DNA from: Mycolicibacterium sp. CBMA 247
GTDB taxonomy: Bacteria > Actinomycetota > Actinomycetes > Mycobacteriales > Mycobacteriaceae
Reading direction: 5' to 3'
NCBI RefSeq assembly: GCF_009729095.1
Contig: NZ_VTGX01000002.1
Location: forward strand, 1,426,001 to 1,490,000
DNA: 64,000 bases
The notes beneath the pieces are model-generated. The model worked only from the letters and a program-made list of their open reading frames with translations, was not told the origin of the DNA and did no database searches. The translations under genes and the position numbers were made by a program. Below, in pieces: positions 60,372 to 64,000 of the stretch. Numbering within the stretch: the first letter of the stretch is position 1; each line of letters opens with the position of its first letter.

Positions 60372-61481
60372 TCAGTTCCAGGTCAGCTTCGGTGGGCTTG
60401 TCGTGAGGTCTGCGCTCCCGGACACCGGCACCGTCACGGTGTTGGGCACCACGGCCCCGCTGGTGTGCTGCAGGGTGATGGTCGCGGTGAGCGTGCCGAC
60501 CACCGAGGCTGTCATCGCGGTGGTCAGCGGAATGATCTTGAACGTGTCGGCACCTTCGATCGGGCCCCATTTGGCCGTGCCGTCAACGTAATTCGACGCC
60601 GTGATCCGAACCGGGCAGTTTGGTGGCCTGATCAGGTTGGAATTGGTGCACTCCGTGAACGAGTCCGTTATCGCGGTGCGGATCGCCTGTTCGCCGGAGT
60701 CGCTGAGCTTGTAACTCATCGACATCACTGATGCGCCCGTGGACAATTCCTGGAGTCCCATCGGTTTCGACGTGACGCTGAGGTACGGGCTGCTGCTGCC
60801 GACGTCGACCCAGCCGGGAAACACATAGCGGGGTTGGTCGATGGGTTTGCCGAACACGGTGAGGGTTTCCGCGTCCTTCTGCCCGATCTGGGTCTTGTCG
60901 ATCTTGATGAAGGTGTTCAACAGCTTCCAGCCGCCCTGCTTCTCCACCAGGAGCTTGGCCTCGGACACCTCGTCGCCGAACTTTGCGGTGACATGCACCT
61001 GGGATACGTGGCTGTTGTCGGTGGTGTCGAGCACGCGGATGTCGGTGATCGGCCACTTCGCGATCTGCCGGTTGAGGATCTCGTCGGTCAGCAGTTCGGT
61101 GGAGGCGGGCTGGGACTTGCCGTAGGACAGGGCGGCTTTCGCGTCGCCGCGGGCCAGTGCTTCCAGATATCCCGTCGCTGCAGCTTCCGCGCTGGCGGCG
61201 CCGCCGGTAGACCCCGACCGAGTGAACACGACGACCAGCACCGCCATTACCAGCACCGCCACCACCGCGGCTGCAGCCAGCGCGATGAACAACCCCTTGC
61301 GGCGCTTGGGGCCGGGTGCGTTCGGCGGTGTCGGTGCGCCGAACACCGGTGGTGGCGTCGAAAGTGGAAAGTCGGGAAAGTGAGGCGGCGGAGCCGACGA
61401 AAAGCCGGGATTCATCGTCGGCCAGCCCTGCGGGGGCGGCTGCCCACCGTCGCCGAACTGGCCCCCGGACCATTCGGGCAC
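60372..61481 (-). CDS. Single-pass membrane protein with lipoprotein-like exported domain
   Basis: A 369-residue protein starting at GTG 61481, which has AGGAGG at good spacing. A Pro/Gly-rich tail with GGQFGDGGQPPPQGW (no full DPFG) is followed by KRRK and one span (about 64-90), placing the tail inside. The exported part (about 100-369) begins with a SAEAAATGYLEALARGDAKAALSYG helix resembling mycobacterial LppP/DUF4878-type modules, then beta-rich segments. It is read 26 bases upstream of the 59365 gene, so they form a two-gene unit. Function unknown. Confidence 0.72.
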   Translation of the reverse strand: MPEWSGGQFGDGGQPPPQGWPTMNPGFSSAPPPHFPDFPLSTPPPVFGAPTPPNAPGPKRRKGLFIALAAAAVVAVLVMAVLVVVFTRSGSTGGAASAEAAATGYLEALARGDAKAALSYGKSQPASTELLTDEILNRQIAKWPITDIRVLDTTDNSHVSQVHVTAKFGDEVSEAKLLVEKQGGWKLLNTFIKIDKTQIGQKDAETLTVFGKPIDQPRYVFPGWVDVGSSSPYLSVTSKPMGLQELSTGASVMSMSYKLSDSGEQAIRTAITDSFTECTNSNLIRPPNCPVRITASNYVDGTAKWGPIEGADTFKIIPLTTAMTASVVGTLTATITLQHTSGAVVPNTVTVPVSGSADLTTSPPKLTWN

Positions 61482-61667
61482 GGCCCCCTCCTTGCCTTTG
61501 TGGGGCACCACCGCGCACGGGGTTGCCGTGAGCAGTATAAGTGGGCCGCCACAGGCGTCAGCGCGTCAAATCCGGACCGCTTCCGGACAGCCGCCCGCAC
61601 CTGGTGGCCATGCGGTACGCCGTGCTCGACGGGGGTAACTGGTTCGAGGCCAAGGCGAACTTGCAGA

Positions 61668-61876
61668 ACGCCGTCAACGTGGTGTTGGCGCGGCGGATGG
61701 GGATGCCCGGCGAGGATCGCCGGCTCAAGCTGACGGCCGTCGTCTGGGGCTCGATCGTGATGACCGGCATCGCTGAGCTGGGATCTCGGGCCGATTGGGG
61801 CGCTGTGACCGTCGATGACATCGTCGGGCGGATCGAGGCGGCGTATGCCAGATTTCCTGGAGGTTGTGGCGGGCGT
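61668..61876 (+). pseudogene. Headless 3' fragment of the TetR gene (right copy of 208-bp repeat)
   Basis: This duplicates 39320-39527. In the original reading frame it encodes NVVLARRMG to AYADFLEVVA and would end GVHQPVDHLV-stop, but one extra C (after 61848 or so) shifts the frame. Codons upstream (61541-61667) are unrelated, so no DNA-binding part is present. It marks the right end of the island and probably holds the original 3' end of the TetR gene. Confidence 0.88.
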
Positions 61877-61995
61877 CCATCAGCCCGTCGACCATTTGGT
61901 GTGACCCGTTGGTAACCCCCCGTGGGCAGCGCTGATCGATTGCGACTACCTTTTGTAGAGCAGTTGTCGGTTCCCAGGACGATGAAGGGATTCCC

Positions 61996-63300
61996 GTGGC
62001 CGAAAACCCGTCGAGTGGGCAGGAGCTTGCCACTCTGAAGTACCCCGGTGGCGAGATTGATCTGGACATCGTCCGCGCCACCGAGGGCAGTGACGGCATC
62101 GCGCTTGGCCCGTTGCTGGCCAAGACCGGCTACACCACGTTTGATGGTGGCTTCGTCAACACCGCCTCCACCAAGTCCGCCATCACCTATATCGACGGCG
62201 ATGCCGGCATCCTGCGTTACCGGGGTATCCCGATCGAGCAGCTCGCCGAGAACTCGACGTTCATCGAGGTCAGCTATCTGTTGATCTACGGGGAACTGCC
62301 GACGGCCGATGAGCTGGAGAAGTTCACCACCCACATCCAGCGGCACACCCTGCTGCACGAGGATCTGAAGCGGTTCTTCGACGGCTTCCCGCGCAACGCG
62401 CACCCGATGCCGGTGCTCTCCAGTGCGGTCAACGCGCTGAGCGCGTACTACCAGGATTCGCTGGATCCGCTGGACAAGAAGCAGGTCGAGCTGTCGACCA
62501 TCCGTTTGCTGGCCAAGCTGCCGACGATTGCCGCCTACGCCTACAAGAAGTCCGAGGGCCAGCCGTTCCTGTACCCGGACAACTCGTTGACGCTGGTGGA
62601 GAACTTCCTGCGGATGACGTTCGGCTTCCCGGCCGAGCCCTACGAGGTGGACCCCGAGATCGTCCGGGCGCTGGACATGCTGTTGATCCTGCACGCCGAT
62701 CATGAGCAGAACTGTTCGACCTCGACGGTGCGCCTGGTGGGCTCGTCGCAGGCCAACCTGTTCACGTCGATCTCCGGTGGTATCAACGCGCTGTGGGGCC
62801 CGCTGCATGGTGGCGCCAACCAGGCCGTGCTGGAGATGCTGGAGAAAATCCGCACCGGCGACGATGATGTGCAGACCTTCGTCAAGAAGGTCAAGAACCG
62901 CGAAGACGGTGTGAAGCTGATGGGCTTCGGTCACCGGGTCTACAAGAACTACGACCCGCGCGCCCGCATCGTCAAGGAGCAGGCCGACAAGATCCTGGGC
63001 AAGCTGGGCGGCGACGATGAGCTGCTCGACATCGCCAAGCAGCTCGAAGAGATCGCGCTGACCGATGACTTCTTCATCGAGCGCAAGCTCTACCCGAATG
63101 TCGACTACTACACCGGCGTGATCTACCGGGCGATGGGCTTCCCGACCCGCATGTTCACCGTGCTGTTCGCGCTGGGCCGGCTGCCCGGCTGGATCGCGCA
63201 CTGGCGTGAGATGCACTCGGAGCCCAACAAGATCGGCCGCCCGCGCCAGATCTACACCGGCTACACGGAGCGCGGCTATGTCGACATCAACAAGCGCTGA
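61996..63300 (+). CDS. gltA2: Citrate synthase 1
   Basis: A 434-residue type-II citrate synthase, the main TCA-cycle enzyme in mycobacteria (Rv0896 equivalent). Catalytic segments seen: HADHEQNCSTSTVRLVGSS, GPLHGGANQAVLEML (His), MGFGHRVYKNYDPRAR (His) and DFFIERKLYPNVDYYTGVIYR (Asp region not exactly assigned). GTG 61996 has GAAGGGA upstream and gives the family length. The stop codon lies within a 16-bp tandem repeat, and an intrinsic terminator follows. Confidence 0.97.
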   Translation: MAENPSSGQELATLKYPGGEIDLDIVRATEGSDGIALGPLLAKTGYTTFDGGFVNTASTKSAITYIDGDAGILRYRGIPIEQLAENSTFIEVSYLLIYGELPTADELEKFTTHIQRHTLLHEDLKRFFDGFPRNAHPMPVLSSAVNALSAYYQDSLDPLDKKQVELSTIRLLAKLPTIAAYAYKKSEGQPFLYPDNSLTLVENFLRMTFGFPAEPYEVDPEIVRALDMLLILHADHEQNCSTSTVRLVGSSQANLFTSISGGINALWGPLHGGANQAVLEMLEKIRTGDDDVQTFVKKVKNREDGVKLMGFGHRVYKNYDPRARIVKEQADKILGKLGGDDELLDIAKQLEEIALTDDFFIERKLYPNVDYYTGVIYRAMGFPTRMFTVLFALGRLPGWIAHWREMHSEPNKIGRPRQIYTGYTERGYVDINKR

Positions 63301-63346
63301 CATCAACAAGCGCTGACATCAACAAGCGCTGACATCACCGAACGCT
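63283..63346 (+). repeat. Four 16-bp tandem repeats across the gltA2 stop codon
   Basis: GACATCAACAAGCGCT is repeated at 63283, 63299 and 63315, with a diverged fourth unit at 63331 (GACATCACCGAACGCT). The first unit encodes the last codons of gltA2 and each unit is followed by TGA at its junction, giving a row of stops. It lies between the gene end and the terminator. Confidence 0.93.
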
Positions 63347-63352
63347 GACGAG

Positions 63353-63382
63353 GCCCGGGAGCATTGCGCTCCCGGGCTTTTT
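63353..63382 (+). terminator. Intrinsic terminator of gltA2
   Basis: Perfect 10-bp GC-rich arms (63353-63362 and 63368-63377), a 5-base loop, and TTTTT at 63378-63382. A textbook rho-independent terminator. Confidence 0.92.
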
Positions 63383-63392
63383 CCATATCGGA

Positions 63393-63857
63393 TCAGCGCA
63401 CCGCCAGCGCGAGGCCAGCGGTGAGCGTGAGTAGCTGTGCGTAGGTCAGTGGCATGACCGAATCGGCGGTGCCTGCCGCGGTCCAGATCACCGGATAGGC
63501 CGCCAGCGTCTGGTCGACGACCGTGCGCAGCGGTTCGGGATGCCCGACGGGTGCCACCCCGCCGATGATCTGTCCGGTCGCGGCACGTACGAGCTTCGGG
63601 GCGGCCTTGCGGATCGCGGTGGCGCCCAGATGGTCCGCGACGACGTCGGTGTCCACCCGGGCCGCGCCGCTGGCCATCACGAGCAGCGGCTGACCGTCGC
63701 ATTCGAAGACCAGGCTGTTGGCGATCGCCCCGACCTCGCAGCCCAGCTGTGCGGCTGCTGCGGCGGCGGTCTTGGCGTCGGCGTCGAGGATGGTGATGGC
63801 CGGTTCGATACCGGCCGATGCGACGGCGTTCGCCACCAGGGCGTTGCGTTCGTTCAC
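63393..63857 (-). CDS. YbaK/EbsC-family aminoacyl-tRNA deacylase-like protein
   Basis: A 154-residue protein of the YbaK/ProX editing-domain family. An ALVANAVASAGIEPAITILDADAKTAAAAA N-terminal helix region (residues 6-35, quoted in part), LVMASGAARVDTDVVADHLGATAIRKA and GQIIGGVAPVGHPEP carry the typical features, including the conserved Lys and the GGVxPxG loop. Such proteins free wrongly charged tRNA (for example Cys-tRNA-Pro). Convergent with gltA2, separated by the terminator. Confidence 0.87.
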   Translation of the reverse strand: MNERNALVANAVASAGIEPAITILDADAKTAAAAAAQLGCEVGAIANSLVFECDGQPLLVMASGAARVDTDVVADHLGATAIRKAAPKLVRAATGQIIGGVAPVGHPEPLRTVVDQTLAAYPVIWTAAGTADSVMPLTYAQLLTLTAGLALAVR

Positions 63858-63895
63858 GCCAACGATTCTTGCCGATCCGGCGCACCGCGGCTTGC

Positions 63896-63914
63896 AACTA
63901 CAACAGTTGTAGTT
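63896..63914. promoter_or_regulatory. Perfect 9-bp palindrome in divergent promoter region
   Basis: AACTACAAC (63896-63904) and GTTGTAGTT (63906-63914) flank a single A. The site lies between the YbaK-like gene (start 63857) and the partial MFS gene (start 63928), 13 bases before the latter. It is a strong candidate operator, most likely for a repressor of the MFS gene. Confidence 0.6.
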
Positions 63915-63927
63915 TCACAATAGTTGT

Positions 63928-64000
63928 GTGAATGTAACTGTCGGCGGGCTCAACGCCCGGCGCAAGGCGATCATCCTCGTCTCGTGTTGCCTGAGCCTGC
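63928..64000 (+). CDS. MFS transporter, N-terminal fragment (cut by window end)
   Basis: Only the first 24 codons are inside the window. GTG 63928 begins with NVTVGGLNARRKA followed by the start of a hydrophobic segment (IILVSCCLSL), the usual opening of DHA2-type multidrug MFS proteins. The assignment rests on this short stretch and on the operator-like palindrome before it. Confidence 0.5.
   Translation, partial: MNVTVGGLNARRKAIILVSCCLSL

Noticed and set aside
39528..61667. Prophage or integrative element with its own integrase
   Set aside because: No integrase, phage structural or conjugation genes are present; only long homologous repeats flank the island.
61541..61915. 124-residue frame as a functional gene
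   Set aside because: It is composed of unrelated sequence joined to the frameshifted TetR fragment; no binding site or complete domain is present.

Overview
The window is chromosomal DNA from a high-GC actinobacterium, almost certainly a fast-growing Mycobacterium (Mycolicibacterium). Pointers to this are the conserved order XPB helicase / helicase-associated protein / moaC / mog / moaE / rpfA / moaD / moaA / yccF / cspB ... serC / fprB ... citA ... gltA2, which follows the M. tuberculosis Rv0861c-Rv0896 neighbourhood, plus resuscitation-promoting factor, F420-type LLM oxidoreductase, mycothiol-type proteins and frequent GTG starts with 4-bp (ATGA/GTGA) overlaps.

Left edge (1-3,445): a patchwork. 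A hypothetical gene and a cupin gene are followed by a strong hairpin, the start of a dead IS110-type transposase, an exported glycine-rich PGRS-like protein without a PE domain, and a frameshifted, truncated IS481-type transposase. An exact 13-bp direct repeat (1239-1251 and 3432-3444) brackets the glycine-rich gene and the IS481 relic. It supplies the stop codon both of that gene and of the XPB helicase.

Mycobacterial core (3,441-39,546): DNA repair helicase and its associated protein; molybdenum cofactor genes split around rpfA, whose leader is a c-di-AMP (ydaO-type) riboswitch preceded by an inverted repeat and a CRP-like site; membrane, secreted and regulatory genes (MarR, RNA methyltransferase, SepH); serC, a methionine aminopeptidase, an AurF-like di-iron oxygenase beside FprB; an ECF/YkoEDC-type transporter; citA, pdxH, an MFS exporter and a TetR regulator.

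Island (39,528-61,667): about 22 kb inserted between the TetR gene and gltA2, flanked by two copies of a roughly 208-bp 3' part of the TetR gene, as left by a single-crossover integration. It holds an 11-gene, nearly gapless operon (40,087-59,358): a small membrane protein, an exported vWA protein with a transmembrane anchor, a 1,182-residue tubulin-like protein, an 893-residue membrane protein with coiled coil, an FN3-like repeat protein, a GTPase-associated protein (GAP1-like), a second (cytosolic) vWA protein, a zinc-ribbon GTPase (double-GTPase-2-like) and three tandem paralogues with DUF4190-like membrane parts and PknH-sensor-like C-terminal domains. Two convergent single-pass membrane proteins follow. 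Many of the membrane members carry a short DPFG/PFG motif in a proline-glycine-rich tail, which in the clear cases is cytoplasmic. This looks like a GTPase/tubulin-like, envelope-linked signalling or conflict system. The protein families have been recognised computationally, but the whole arrangement and its function are unclear.

Right edge (61,668-64,000): the truncated TetR repeat, gltA2 with a 16-bp tandem repeat across its stop codon and a textbook terminator, a YbaK-like deacylase gene, a perfect palindromic operator, and the first codons of an MFS transporter. No rRNA, tRNA or CRISPR array was seen.
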